Of a stretch of 64,000 nt of DNA, positions 42,971 to 54,119 are shown in pieces. Below the pieces are notes generated by a model, which made no database searches, was not told the DNA's origin, and saw nothing but the letters and a program-made list of their open reading frames with translations. The translations under genes were made by a program, and so were the position numbers. Origin of the DNA: Aphrocallistes beatrix (Eukaryota; Porifera; Hexactinellida; Sceptrulophora; Aphrocallistidae). How positions within the stretch are numbered: position 1 is the stretch's first letter; the number at the start of each line of letters is the position of its first letter. The stretch lies in the NCBI GenBank assembly GCA_963281255.1, contig OY725489.1:4526001-4590000 (forward strand), in the 5' to 3' direction.

Positions 42971-44295
42971 AGCCCACCATACACGATGCAACTTTGTTGC
43001 ATGCAACAAGTCAACATACACAATGCAACAATGTTGCATGCAACACTATTTCCGTGCAACTTTGTTGCATGAAATATTCATTCTCGCGCAACTTGTTGTG
43101 TGGAAAATCATATTGTTGTGTACAGTATGCATATACAGTAAAACCTCCAAAAGTGAACACCTCTAGCAAGTGAACACCTCCAAAATATGAACACTTTTCT
43201 CAGTCCCAAATTTTCCCCACTCTGTTACATTTTAATTACCTCGAACTTGTGAACACCTCTGAAAAGTGAAATGTGAACACCTAATCTGGTCCCAATTGAC
43301 CAAATTGCATTGGATATCACCTCTAAAAAGTGAACATATTCGGTGACTTCATTAGATAATAGGCTAGAATTAATATTAAATGTAAATTCTGGATAGGAAT
43401 TCATCATAAATAAGAAGCCCTCTTTCTGTTTAGGACTTCACACATTTATCTAAGCATTGAAAACATAAAAAATTGCTCCTATACATTATATCTTTAGACA
43501 AATATGGTCATTCATAATTTCATACTATACATCGTCAGTTAAATTATTCATATCCTAATTTCGAAATGTCTTCTAAAACTAGTAAATCACAGCTCACATT
43601 TGAACAAAGATATGCTCTAATCTAGCTACTAGTAGTAACAAAGATGAGTGTTATGATAATATTACTTTACTAAATAGACTAACTTATAAAATCACGAAAA
43701 GTGAACACCTCTCAAAAGTGAACATTTTTTTCTGGTCCAAACGGTGTTCACTTTTTAGAGGTTTTACTGTACTAATTTATAAATATAATTGTAATTGTTA
43801 AATAGCTATTTTCAATCCCATAATATTATTTTTTAAAAGTCTACTCGTTTCCTCATTCTTGATTACTTTACTTCGTCGGAGGTTGTAAAGATAAGGCCGT
43901 ACTTAATACAAATCTATATATAAATCAAGTTTTTCGTCTGTCCAGTGATAATAAGGTTTGGCAACTTTGGTTACAATTTGGTTATTTAATGGATCTACTT
44001 TATCATATAAAGGAATTTACTACAAGTACGAGTAATATTATTATAAGTGTTCCCTTGTTGCTTACTTGATTGGAATCCTAACCTCACCTTAGTACTAAAG
44101 TTATCTCGATTTAACCATCTGCTATCAGTTGTGGTTTTCAATACTACTAAGTAAACAATTAGGACAAACAGGTATTTTGAAATTCTATGCAACAATGTTG
44201 CATGAAAAATTCACCATACACGATACCACAAAATTGCATGCAACTTTTAACATACACGATGCAACAAAGTTGCATCGTGTATCGTGTGGTCAGCT
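42971..44295. mobile_element. PIF/Harbinger-like MITE with GCAACTTTGTTGCATG words
   Basis: Ends AGCCCACCATACACGATGCA and an imperfect reverse complement, flanked by TAA (42968-42970, 44296-44298). The subterminal regions contain repeated ATGCAACTTTGTTGCATGCA palindromes. TAA targets are typical of PIF/Harbinger. A 634-bp Tigger-type MITE is nested inside. Confidence 0.72.
43136..43769. mobile_element. pogo/Tigger-type MITE
   Basis: A 634-bp element with inverted ends CAGTAAAACCTC(C/T)AAAA running into GTGAACACC, TA on both sides. AGTGAACACCTC words recur through its left part. No transposase frame. Confidence 0.85.
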
Positions 44296-44298
44296 TAA

Positions 44299-45618
44299 TG
44301 TTGTCAAATTTTATTTGAAGATTGGTTTATTGCTTCAAATTATAATTATGAGAAAAACTCTTTCAAAGTTTTGCTATATATTAAAAAAAACAAAATGTTA
44401 TATACTCGAGATGCCGGTAGAAATTTTATTTTTCAACAGATCTTCAAAATTTAAAAAGGAAATATATTAGGACCCACTAAACTATCGATTTGATCCAAAA
44501 ACAAAAAATTGGAAATTTCCTATGGTAAATATCGTTAACTATGCTATGTAGGCGTGGGGCCCCGTAGGCGTTGGTCAGAAAATGCTGCTTTTCCCTCAGT
44601 TCTTATAAATTGTTCTCCATAATGGTATTCAACCACCCCCTTCATTCAGAAATGCCTTTTTCATCCTCAATTTTCTACTATTCTCAGCAGAAAATGCTGC
44701 TTTTCCTTCAGTTCTTATAAATATCTCTTCCCTAATATTATCCATTAATTTACGTTAATTCCGAATTGGATTATGCGCAAGTAGGAGTTCCTACTTGGCG
44801 AAATAAAGTTGGAATAATTTGTATTTTGAAATATTCCCATTTAGCGCTCCGCAAAGTAGAAATCATATGGACAAATATGTATATTGCAATTTATTTGGGG
44901 TTCACTAAGAGTATCTGCGTTGCATAAGTAGAGTATAGGAATAAATGTATTTTAATTAATAGCCACGAAATATATTTCATTCAAATTCTGCTAAGGTGAC
45001 CAAATTATTTGATATATCTTTTAAAATCATACAGCTAAGGTGTAGAGAAACGGATGTACAATTATTTTGTCCATCTTTGAGACTTTAAAAACAATTTTTT
45101 ATTTCAATGTAAATATAATCCTGTGCAACCTAACATATGTCATTGATCATAATTACTATATAAGATGGTGATTAATGACACTAAGTTGATAATGTCACTC
45201 CTAACAATAATTATTCGAGTTAAAAGATTTAAACTGAGAAATTTCAATGTATAACTAACGAATTTGAGATCAGATATAAAGTATCTCTATGATTAGATTG
45301 CAAAATCTGTCTAAAATAGGCCTTTTTTAATAGTATTTTGTATTTGTCTCGATCTTATCAAAATATGTTTCTATACTCTCCATATGCAATCCCGATAATT
45401 ATTGCTAGTACATCCCGAATTAAATTGTAAATAAATGTAATTCCTACTTTGTGCAGTACTAAGTAGAGATGTAGAGATTCAAAAACAACTTTGTTGCGCC
45501 AAGTAGGGATATTCTTACTTGGCGCAGAACATTACTACAACTCCAGTAAGAAATGAAATCTGGATCCTGCTCTTAGAAGTGTATCCCCTTTATTAAATGT
45601 GAAGCTACGATGCTACGG
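44299..45618. other. Repeats of unknown class
   Basis: AGAAAATGCTGCTTTTCC and TCAGTTCTTATAAAT occur at 44577 and again at 44692. Short palindromes of the form AAGTAGGAGTTCCTACTTGG occur at 44779 and 45503. No gene recognised. Confidence 0.5.
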
Positions 45619-45695
45619 ATTTAGCCAAAACATAGGATATCCAGGCTTATTCCCTTCCCGTCGCGTCTAGGTTCTTTTTACAACCAATTTTTCAG
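45619..45695 (-). repeat. Inverted duplicate segment, right copy
   Basis: Reverse complement matches 42227-42306 through AAATTGGTTG, GACGGGAAGGG and GGATATCCTATGTTT. The 3.4 kb between the copies contains the Harbinger-like nest. Confidence 0.6.
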
Positions 45696-45978
45696 AAATA
45701 CTACATTAAACAGCAGATTAGAAACAATCAGCCATGTACCAAAGTTCAATCAGTGCGTGGCCTAAAGTATTTTTAATATATGATTTTCCGGCACTAGAAT
45801 ACTATTACTTATTCTGATAGCAGAGGTTGTAGGTATTACAATTTTCGTTTTATTTTGAATTTAACTACTCATCAGCTCTCTTATAGTCGAACCTCATTAA
45901 TGACCACTTCATAAAACGGACATTTGCGTAGAATACCACCTTTGTCATTTTACAATGCCTGTTCCAAGCGATGATCAT

Positions 45979-46377
45979 GGCCGGCGAAATGTATTATGAG
46001 GTGTCGTCACCGACTAGCTTAGTGCGTGTCTGGACATCAGGGTTGCCGTGGGAATGAAATTTCAATTCCCATTCCCATTCCATTCCCATAGAATTCCTGT
46101 GGGAATCCCCATGAGGATTCCTATAGGACCCTGTGGGAATCCTCATAAGACCCTGTGGGGATCCCCACGGGAGAAAAATTCATTCCCATTCCCATCCCAT
46201 AGGGATTCCCATTCTCAAGGCAACCCTGCTGGACACCCAAAGACTATACTTTATTGGTTAACCTTAACTACAATAAATTAGTCTAATCGCTGTCCAAATA
46301 CCGCATCATGTCCTGCCTTTGTGGCAGTGGGAAACCACTGTCCGGACACCCAGGACACCTTGTTGCGCCGGCCCAAA
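45979..46377. mobile_element. hAT-like MITE, GGCCGGCG ends, with nested MITE
   Basis: Ends GGCCGGCG and GCGCCGGCCCAAA with 8-bp flanks ATGATCAT at 45971-45978 and 46378-46385. Inside, GTCCGGACACCCAGGACACC relates it to 17058-17215. A second MITE interrupts it at 46038-46228. Confidence 0.8.
46038..46228. mobile_element. hAT MITE nested, CAGGGTTGCC ends
   Basis: A 191-bp element with ends CAGGGTTGCC and GGCAACCCTG, 8-bp flanks CTGGACAT and CTGGACAC (one mismatch). The interior is built of degenerate CCCATTCCCATT and GTGGGAATCC repeats. Confidence 0.85.
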
Positions 46378-46699
46378 ATGATCATATGTATTTTGTTACA
46401 GACAGTGCAGCTTGTAGATAGTTAATGAGATAGGTGATTGCAGAAAGAGAACCAGTTTATTTAATTTCTAAATTTACAGTCATTTCCTTGGTGCGAAAAA
46501 GTTATACATACAGTGGATCCTCTCCAATGGTGGAGGGCTCGAGCCGCATGAATTTGGATACGGATTCCATTTCTCATTTATGTGAGGTAAAAATGGTGTA
46601 GCTCGCTAAAAATATAATCCAATTCTTTCAACTCAATTAGTGTCCCATGCCTATGTACTCTCCCCATTACCATTTACATGAACCCCATTTAGAGTTTCA

Positions 46700-46790
46700 T
46701 TATACAGTTGACTCCGCTTAATCGGGACACTTTGGTCCCGGATATTTTCTCCCGATTAAGCGGAGTTCCCAATTAAGCGATGAAATTTAG
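46700..46790. repeat. Tigger-like remnant
   Basis: TACAGTTGACTCCGCTTAAT followed by a short inverted CCCGATTAAGCGGAG. Same end family as 50034-50130; no clean right end. Confidence 0.55.
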
Positions 46791-46957
46791 TACTAGCTCC
46801 TATGGTATGGGAACCAGTATTTGCTTAAACTTAAGCAAAACTTAAGTTTTGTTAGTGAATAAGGCCCCTGGACTGTATTTCTATAACTTTATTATTTGTT
46901 CTAGATAGTTGAGAAATAAAAATAATGTTAAAATGTTAGAACAAAATGTATACATTT

Positions 46958-47118
46958 ACCTTGAAAAGTTTATCATATTTTCCAACTACATATTGTGAGG
47001 CTTCGACTCGGAAGTTCCTCTTTACCTGACACGTCTTCTTCTTCGACTCGAGAACAGATGTGGGATACACATCTTGAGTAAGGAAGTTCGAGATCGCTTC
47101 GTATTCTTCAGTTAACAT
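46958..47118 (-). pseudogene. Possible first exon of a KRBA2-like integrase
   Basis: Minus-strand ATG at 47118 opens MLTEEYEAISNFLTQDVYPT, continues with KRNFRVEASQYVVGKYDKLF and reaches a donor-like AAG/GTAAAT at about 46958. The NFR-x-x-A-x-x-(Y/F)-x-V pattern resembles the N-terminus of KRBA2-type integrases before their zinc-binding region. No further exon was found in the next several hundred bases, so it is probably a solitary remnant. Confidence 0.4.
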
Positions 47119-47421
47119 CTTACGAGCTTTGATCTGCTACTTTAGTATGTTGTCTTTGTTTGGTTTGGTTTGGTTTGTGTTCTTTTTGTAATACTTCAAT
47201 GTAGATTTTCGTTATACAAACATGGACAATTCATGTTTAAATGTATCTATCATAGTATCACTAATACTTAATTATTCCCAATTGAATCTAAGAATATCAC
47301 GGGGTGTGGAAGTCTCACGCTACAACTAGAATATCCTTGGTTACTAATATAAGGGTGTAAGAATCTCACGGGTTGTGGAAATGTCACGCAACAGGCCCCC
47401 TTCCCACTTGTAGACTACACC
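47119..47421. other. No gene recognised
   Basis: A degenerate duplication (AAGAATATCACGGGGTGTGG at 47289 and AAGAATCTCACGGGTTGTGG at 47350) is the only structure seen. Confidence 0.5.
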
Positions 47422-47821
47422 CATAGGCGCCGAACCAGGGTTACCAGATGTCTTCACTCAAAATATAGGACAAATTCTCTATGCTAAGTTCTATTCTCAA
47501 GATAGTATTGCTAAGAAAAATAAGATTTAGAAAATAGTAGTAGAAAAAACGATTTCAAGTTGAAAATTTAGCTTAGGGTCCGACTAATGACAAATAAGAC
47601 AAAAAAGGATAAAAAATGACAAAAAAAGGACAAAAAAGAACAGAATAACAAAACAGGACGAGTTGTACAAAAACAGGGCATCTGGTAACCCTGCGGCGAA
47701 CCCGGGATTGCTCAAGCCCCCCTGGAATCGAAGATGGCCCATAGACGGAATACAGATTATAGGGCTGAGCCCCCCTAGAACGCCAAAATACCCATAGATT
47801 TCGAAAGGTTCGGCGCCCCTG
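47422..47821. mobile_element. hAT MITE (GGCGCCGAACC ends) with nested MITE
   Basis: A 400-bp element with ends CATAGGCGCCGAACC and GGTTCGGCGCCCCTG, 8-bp flanks ACTACACC and ACTATACC. The left end is split by a second hAT MITE 14 bp in. Confidence 0.82.
47436..47693. mobile_element. hAT MITE nested, CAGGGTTACCAGATG ends
   Basis: A 258-bp element with 15-bp perfect inverted ends CAGGGTTACCAGATG, 8-bp flanks CGCCGAAC and CGGCGAAC (one mismatch). The interior is A-rich with GGACAAAAAA-like runs. Confidence 0.88.
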
Positions 47822-47851
47822 ACTATACCTTGCCTTTCAGACGGGATGAGA

Positions 47852-47935
47852 GTGTGCTTCCACATTTCCTGAGATGGTTACGGCATCACGCTACATAAAT
47901 GTTACTTTATCATCTCAGGAAATGTGGAAACACAC
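47852..47935. repeat. Hairpin, 25-bp arms
   Basis: GTGTGCTTCCACATTTCCTG and following AGATG at 47852-47876 pairs with 47911-47935 with one mismatch, around a 34-bp loop. May be a tiny MITE. Confidence 0.75.
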
Positions 47936-48035
47936 TTTTTTCGCACTGAATAGTTTCAAGTCTAAACCAATTCGTAATCTCAGATCGACATACGAACAAA
48001 TTTCGACGTCCCCTGATGTTCGCATCAGAGGTTCT

Positions 48036-48225
48036 GCTGATGTGTACAGGCACAAAGGATACATTAGCATAATGGATGAGAGAAATTGATTAAATAAATA
48101 CAAATCAATACTGATCTATTTGAATTAAGTCTGCTATGGTACGGTAAGATGTACCTCATTTATTGCTAGTCTGGCGATCGGGGTCTCAACAGACCCCAAT
48201 CTTAGATACGTTATAATACATACAA
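48036..48225 (+). repeat. 190-bp direct repeat, copy 1
   Basis: Nearly the same as 49000-49185, including GGATGAGAGAAATTGATTAA and GATCGGGGTCTCAACAGACC. The GGGGTCTCAACAGACCCC palindrome resembles piggyBac subterminal words. Copies are about 960 bp apart. Confidence 0.85.
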
Positions 48226-48999
48226 TACGACGTAGAATCAAATTTCCTTTATAATGGGACGTTTCATTTCATAGACCACTTTGTAACAAGAGAGAGATTT
48301 CGTCTATTTTTTGCACACATAGGTGGTTACTTTTTTTTCATAAAGCAAATCTGTTATGTATACTTTCGCTTTTCCCTTACCCTGATTACCGCAATCTAAT
48401 CACCGCGATCTCTTCTTGTTTAGCTGCGGCCGTACGTGCTAGTGGGGTAGCACCCATCAAGGATTTTTAGCTGTGATCCAAGAATAGCTCAGCTTTACTC
48501 GTCTATTCGCCCCTATCAAAGACCACCTGTCTTCTTTGGATCGTAAATATCCCGGGGAGTAGTGTCGGCTGGTCGCTGTCGTGTATCCTGATACGTTCGA
48601 AAATTGGATTGAAATAATCAATCTTCATCAAAAGTCTACTCCTGTGGCCATGACAGACTTGCTGCACAATCTATAAACCTTGCTGTACGCGGGGTTGTGG
48701 TGCTCCAGGTCCTGCTTTGAAGGATTCTAATAGCAAAGGAAATCGGATCTGTCCTGTATCGAGTATGGCAGCTATCTTTTCTAACCTAGTCTGAACTGTG
48801 ACAGTGACATTTTACTGAGCTGATACTGGATATAACATCATTGTAGGGGTTCCCCTGGACCCACCACATCGCGGAGGCGTTCAGCCGCTTTAAATGTCTT
48901 CTTCTGGGTCGAGATGGTCTTTATTAAGATTAGTGAAGATCTCATTGAATGTATCCTGCTCCACGGTTCTAAGTACCACATTATATTGTGGTTCTACTA
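48226..48999. other. Spacer between direct repeats, coding-like but unassigned
   Basis: GC-richer than surroundings. Minus-strand translation gives VYRLCSKSVMATGVDF and YSPGYLRSKEDRWSLIGANR across frames with stops. Could be decayed transposon coding sequence; not assigned. Confidence 0.35.
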
Positions 49000-49185
49000 A
49001 TGTACAGGCATAAAATATATATTAGCACAATGGATGAGAGAAATTGATTAAATTAATACAAATCAATACTGATCTATTTGAATTAAGTTTGCTATGGTAC
49101 GGTAAGATGTACATCATTCATTGCTAGTCTGACGATCGGGGTCTCAACAGACCCCAATATTAGTTACGTTTAATACATACAATAG
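49000..49185 (+). repeat. 190-bp direct repeat, copy 2
   Basis: Second copy of 48036-48225, with scattered substitutions. The pair could be the two ends of one element or a tandem duplication. Confidence 0.85.
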
Positions 49186-50033
49186 AATCGGGTTTTATTT
49201 ATAACCTTATTAATCCAAATTCATTTAGTCGTTACTGACTTGAAGCTACAGGATAATTATACTCAAATCTCACAATTGGTATCGAGAGAACACCATCACG
49301 ATCTGAATCATTTTCCAATCATTTTGAATTTTAGTTGAAGGTTTTACTAATATTTTTCCAAGACTAAGCGTATAGATAAATTTCTTCCCAGAACTTTGCA
49401 GATCTACTTTTATTTAGTGTCTATAATATAACACCACAAGTGCGAGTGTTAATCTTCCACAAATGCGCTGTCACGAAATATTTGGTCCAGACGGACCAAA
49501 TAAATCAAAAATATTCGATCTGACCGGATCAAATATATGTTATTTTTGGTCCGGATCTCATACCTGCCAACCTTGATGCCACCATGTAACACTAATGACA
49601 CTACAAAATTAACCGTATAATGTAAAACTGTCAGTCGACAGACCGAAAGTGCATCTCCAGAATTTGCGTAACTCTGTAATTACTAAAACAATGAAAATTG
49701 ATTGGTCAGCTATTTTGTCACATTTCTCGGGAAGGTGTGAAAATATGAAAACTCATCTCCGATATGCACATCTATACCATATAAGGAATGCCCGTTCCAA
49801 ATTCCGTACAAGTCGATCCACATGATTTTTCAGGATCGCGTAGATGGACATAACGGAGGTGGAGGTCGTTATGAACCGTCCATGTCGATACACCATTTTC
49901 CTATAGGAACTGCACTAAAAATGAGAAAATGGCGAAAGGCGGTACGGTTGGCATGTTTGAGATTGATTTCTGGCCTTATAAAATAATTGTTTATGATGTA
50001 TCTCTTTTCTGAGTTTTGCATTGAATTGCTTTA
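49186..50033. other. No gene recognised
   Basis: Short self-complementary words (TTTGGTCCAGACGGACCAAA near 49482) occur; otherwise nothing recognised. Confidence 0.45.
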
Positions 50034-50130
50034 CAGTCGGTCCCGCTTAATACCGTAGTGTATGTGCACTCAAAGTTTATGAAATTAAGCGGAATATTCT
50101 ATTCTTCGATATGATTAAGCGGGACGACTG
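50034..50130. mobile_element. Tigger-type MITE, 97 bp
   Basis: Ends CAGTCGGTCCCGCTTAA and TTAAGCGGGACGACTG with TA on both sides. Very short, no coding. Confidence 0.85.
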
Positions 50131-50376
50131 TATTTATGTAGTAGTTTTGTAGTTTGTTCTGCAGATTTTACATCTTAACCAATTGTTTAAGAGATATCAA
50201 TTTTAAGAACAATTGTAAATTTTGAGGACAGTATACATGTTGTCATGTGTGAAGCAGATTATTTAAAAAAACAGAACCCATTACTTTGTTAAGGTACCCT
50301 GTTTAGACCTTTTATACTAACACAAAACCTTTTAGAAGGTGATAGCTGCATGTCCTAAGATTCCGCAAAACAAGCA

Positions 50377-53272
50377 ATGGAGTATCAGAAAGCGAGTATT
50401 TGTTTCCAGATCTACTACAAGACTGGCTCGTGCGTTAAAACTCAAACACAATTCATGCATGTTTTTGACCTGCCTAAAGCGCCCAGTAAATCCCTTATTT
50501 TTAGCTGGCTCAAGAAGTTTGAGAATGAGGGTAACCTTACAAACCTTAACTCCAAGTCTGTACACCACCAGAGTCATTCGGGGCGCAAGAAGCTACGTAC
50601 CGAAGAAGTCATTGATGCAGTCAGGCAGTCAGTGGTTTAACTCACCGAAGAGATCACAGGCTATGGGATTATCGCGGTCTACCCTCCGTGGGTTCTCCGA
50701 GAGATGTTTCCCTATCGTATCCAGACTCACCAGACTCTCACCCAAGCTGACAAGCATAAGAGATTGGAGATGTTTAACCTTCTGCTGTCGTTGAAAGCAC
50801 GAAGTGCTTCTTGGAGCTGCATTGGATGACTGATGAGGCTCATTTCCACTGGGATAACCAGGAAAACTAACTTGTATTGGGATTCACAGCGTCCCACAGA
50901 GGTGACAGAAAAGCCTCTGTACTCAAATTGCAGGTCACAGTTTGGGCCGCAATTTCAGTGAGAGGCATCGTCGGAACGTTCTTTTTGAAGATCGTGGGAG
51001 TACCGTGACAATCAACTCGCAGTGCTACATAAAGGTCCTCGATAAGTTTGGGAGGAGCTCCAGGTGAATCATAAACCCTATCTTGGTAGGTTTTGGTTTC
51101 AACAGAACGTATCACTCCACATACGGCTAATATCAGCCTTCAATGGATAAAGGATTCCTTCAAGAGGAGGATCATTAGCAGAAGATGCGATCTTAAGTAT
51201 ACCGCCCTCGAAAAACATCACTTGACAAAAAAATGGTGAATTTTTTATTTTTAATTCCATTGTATTACTGAGTGGTCTACCATCTAATCGTACTTATTGG
51301 GCAGTATTTATTTTGATATTTATGAATTGACCCCCTAAAGTTTAGTCTTACTAAAAATCGGAAAGTTCTTCGTGGTTTTGCGGCGCATTCATCGATTATT
51401 TTCTAACTTATCTGATATTTTTTCAATTTTATGGACCTCAAAATGGTTTTAGCACATTTAAATATTATAAAACAGATGCATTTAGAAAAAAGAGGCATAT
51501 AAAATCAAATCAAAAAATCTCTATGAGGGACTTTATTTCTAAAATGCTCGGGAAATGGCCGTTGTGATATTAGCTATTGTGTATGGAATATAATTCTGAA
51601 CATTTTTTTAAAAAAATTGTTCAGATCCGACCATTAGTTCATAAGTTAGAGTATATTGTAGGTAAAGTTCGGACATCAAACCTCTCTATGGTCCCGAAAG
51701 TGCTCGATGCCAATGCATAAAAACTATTCAAGATATATAATCTATTATAATCTTAAATGAAAGGATATATATGATCGTATATAGGTTCCTCAAACATGTC
51801 TCTGTCAAAGAGTAAATATTTCTCGACTTATCTTCGATTTTATTGTAATAAAAAATTCTATGGCGAACTTTGAATATATTAGAAAATAGCGAATTTTGTC
51901 ATGAAATAAGTTCCCAAAAGTAGCAATTAAACACAAAAAACAATGCAATAGTCACTAGTAATGTGTACAGAAATTTTGAAGCACTCAACATGATCATTTT
52001 GGAAGTTCAGATCATTTACCTCACAAATTCGGTCAAAGCCACCCATTTATGGTCCAAAAACAGATTCCTCCCTATCTCGGGAAATATATACCCAAATTCT
52101 TAGCTCTCAATTCCTATTATAATTTTCATGACGGTATATTTCTAATTCTTTTATAATAAGTGTACTACATTGTATGGAATGCAAAGTTTTAAGTTTTTAT
52201 CACGTGATGAGGTAGCATTTTTCGAAAATCCTAACTTTAAAACTAAAGACTCTCGCTCTAACTTCCTAATATACTTTTTAGAAGTTCGTTATTCATTCTA
52301 AAACGATGGATTATACTTTGCAGTGCTAGGAGTATGAATTATATTTCACAATTGGTCTAAAATATTCGGAGGCTAGGAGCCTCAAGAAAATTTGTGAATT
52401 TTCACTATGCTTTTCCTATCTTCACCAAGATTTGTCGTAAATATATCTAATTCATCAGTATAAATGCGATTAAATGCCCATGGATGCTTTTATTTATCGT
52501 TAATAGCTCATTTTACATCGTCCTTAAGATTAGAACTTCAAATCCCTATATCTCGGAACTTCAAAATTCCAAAATTGACCGTCTTTCAAAAATTTAAACT
52601 CAAAATTGCTTTGAGTGGAGGTTTGATTATTTCAGGAGTTGTTCCATATCATTATGCGATGAGCGTAGCACCACTCGATTTTCGATATCTTATAAATTTG
52701 TGATTTTATTGCTGATTTTCAAAGAAAATCGGGCATTTTTCGCCGTTATTTGGCAACACCTATAAAATTAACAATTTTGGTTATTTTAACTTTCTTTTGG
52801 TCCTATGCGATAGCAAATATTGTAGAATATATATGAATAAATTTTCGAAGCATTTGATCCAAACATGTGTTTCAAAAAATTCACAGAGTGGTGGAGGAGG
52901 GCTTACCATTAAGATGTGCTAGGAAAAAACGGAAAAAAAACGACTTTGAGACGCTGTAACTCAAAAACTAGAAATGCGAACCAAAACGGTTTGGCATGCC
53001 TCAATATTTTGTAATTGCATTACCTGCCCACGCTTAACATCTTGTATAGCTCTCTTCTTAATATATGCTGTAAGCCAAACCTAACGATTTTTCGCACCTC
53101 ATTCACCGGACCTTAGCCCTCCAGATTTCTTCCTCTGGGGTTTCCTGAAGGATAGGGAATATGTTGAGGAGCCTAGAACACGATTCAGGAAGAGATGGAA
53201 GGCATCATTAAGACAACTTGCAAAACAATCATACAGAACTTTGATCTGAGACTACAAAATGCAGAGATCTCA
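50377..53272 (+). pseudogene. mariner-like transposase, split and decayed
   Basis: The N-terminal part (50377-50640) reads MEYQKASICFQIYYKTGSCV with a helix-turn-helix and SGRKKLRTEEVIDAV. Across frames it continues with MTDEAHFHWDN (first catalytic Asp), SVLKLQVTVWAAISVRGIVG, a QQN..TPHTA segment where the second catalytic Asp is now Asn, and stops at TTAA 51194. After a 1.9-kb insertion it resumes at about 53096 with HSPDLSPPDFFLWGFLKD (third Asp). The MTDEAHFH and SPDLSP-x-DFFLWG(F/Y)LK motifs are common in a mariner-like family found in arthropods. Multiple frameshifts; dead. Confidence 0.85.
51198..53095. mobile_element. TTAA element, GGATACCGCCC family, copy 3 (right end lost)
   Basis: TTAA at 51194-51197 is followed by GTATACCGCCC, one change from the family end, and the body is collinear with copies 1 and 2. 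On the right the match stops at about 53095 after ATTTTTCGC; the last GGGCGGTATCC and TTAA are missing and transposase sequence resumes. The loss of one end would immobilise this copy. Confidence 0.9.
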
Positions 53273-54119
53273 ACGGAGGCCACTTGGAACTCTTCTGAAG
53301 CACACAATTTGGGATGCTAATTATTTAAAAATTTATTTATGGACATATATACTGAATAATTATGGAGTTTCATTGACTTTTTTAAAAAGGAACTTTGGAA
53401 ACCCGAAAAGTGCAATGGATTTTGTTTTTCTTGGGACATCTGGTAGATAGAGAGCCAAAATGTTCAAATATTTTTCTGATAATTCCATGCAAGAATAAAG
53501 TTGTAATGTGATAATTTCTAATTGGGAAAGTATGCAAGAGAAAGTAGGTTGTAATTGTGAAATAAATATGCAATAAGTACAATGCTCTTATTACTTTGAG
53601 ATCAACTCGCAAACTGATTTGGGGTTGAATATAAGCAACAAATGATGACAATTTAATTTAAATCATTCATTTAAATGTCTTTTCCGGAATATGCTGCGCC
53701 TTATACAACGTAGATCTTTTTAGCTTAATATTAGCAATCAGTGGATATGATTTTGTCAATAGATAATTTATTGAAAGATCTAACAATGTTTCACAGGGTG
53801 AATCTTTGGAATTGGTATGGGATTGGTTTCTTCATCTGAAAAATAAATCTGATCTGATCTGAGCAATTACTGCTACCTCTTGTATCCACTGATCACCTTC
53901 AAATGATTGTAACTGTTTTGTTCGATTTTTAGATCAGATGCCCAATTGGCTTGGACGGTGTCAACGTACGTACGTCCGTCCGTTTGCGCACTACCCTGTG
54001 AAATCTAGTAGTTGGCACACCAAATTTGGTATGTAGGATCTCTATATAGTGTAGATAGTATGCATTTATCATAACAAGTTGAATAAATAATTCCAAATTG
54101 AACTGGGCATAGAACATAG
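53273..54119. other. No gene recognised
   Basis: Probably includes the 3' end of the mariner-like element. A CGTACGTACGTCCGTCCG run is at 53965. No other structure recognised. Confidence 0.45.

Noticed and set aside
46048-46281. 77-codon frame with repeated PFPFHSHRIP-like words
   Set aside because: It translates the degenerate CCCATT repeats of the nested hAT MITE.
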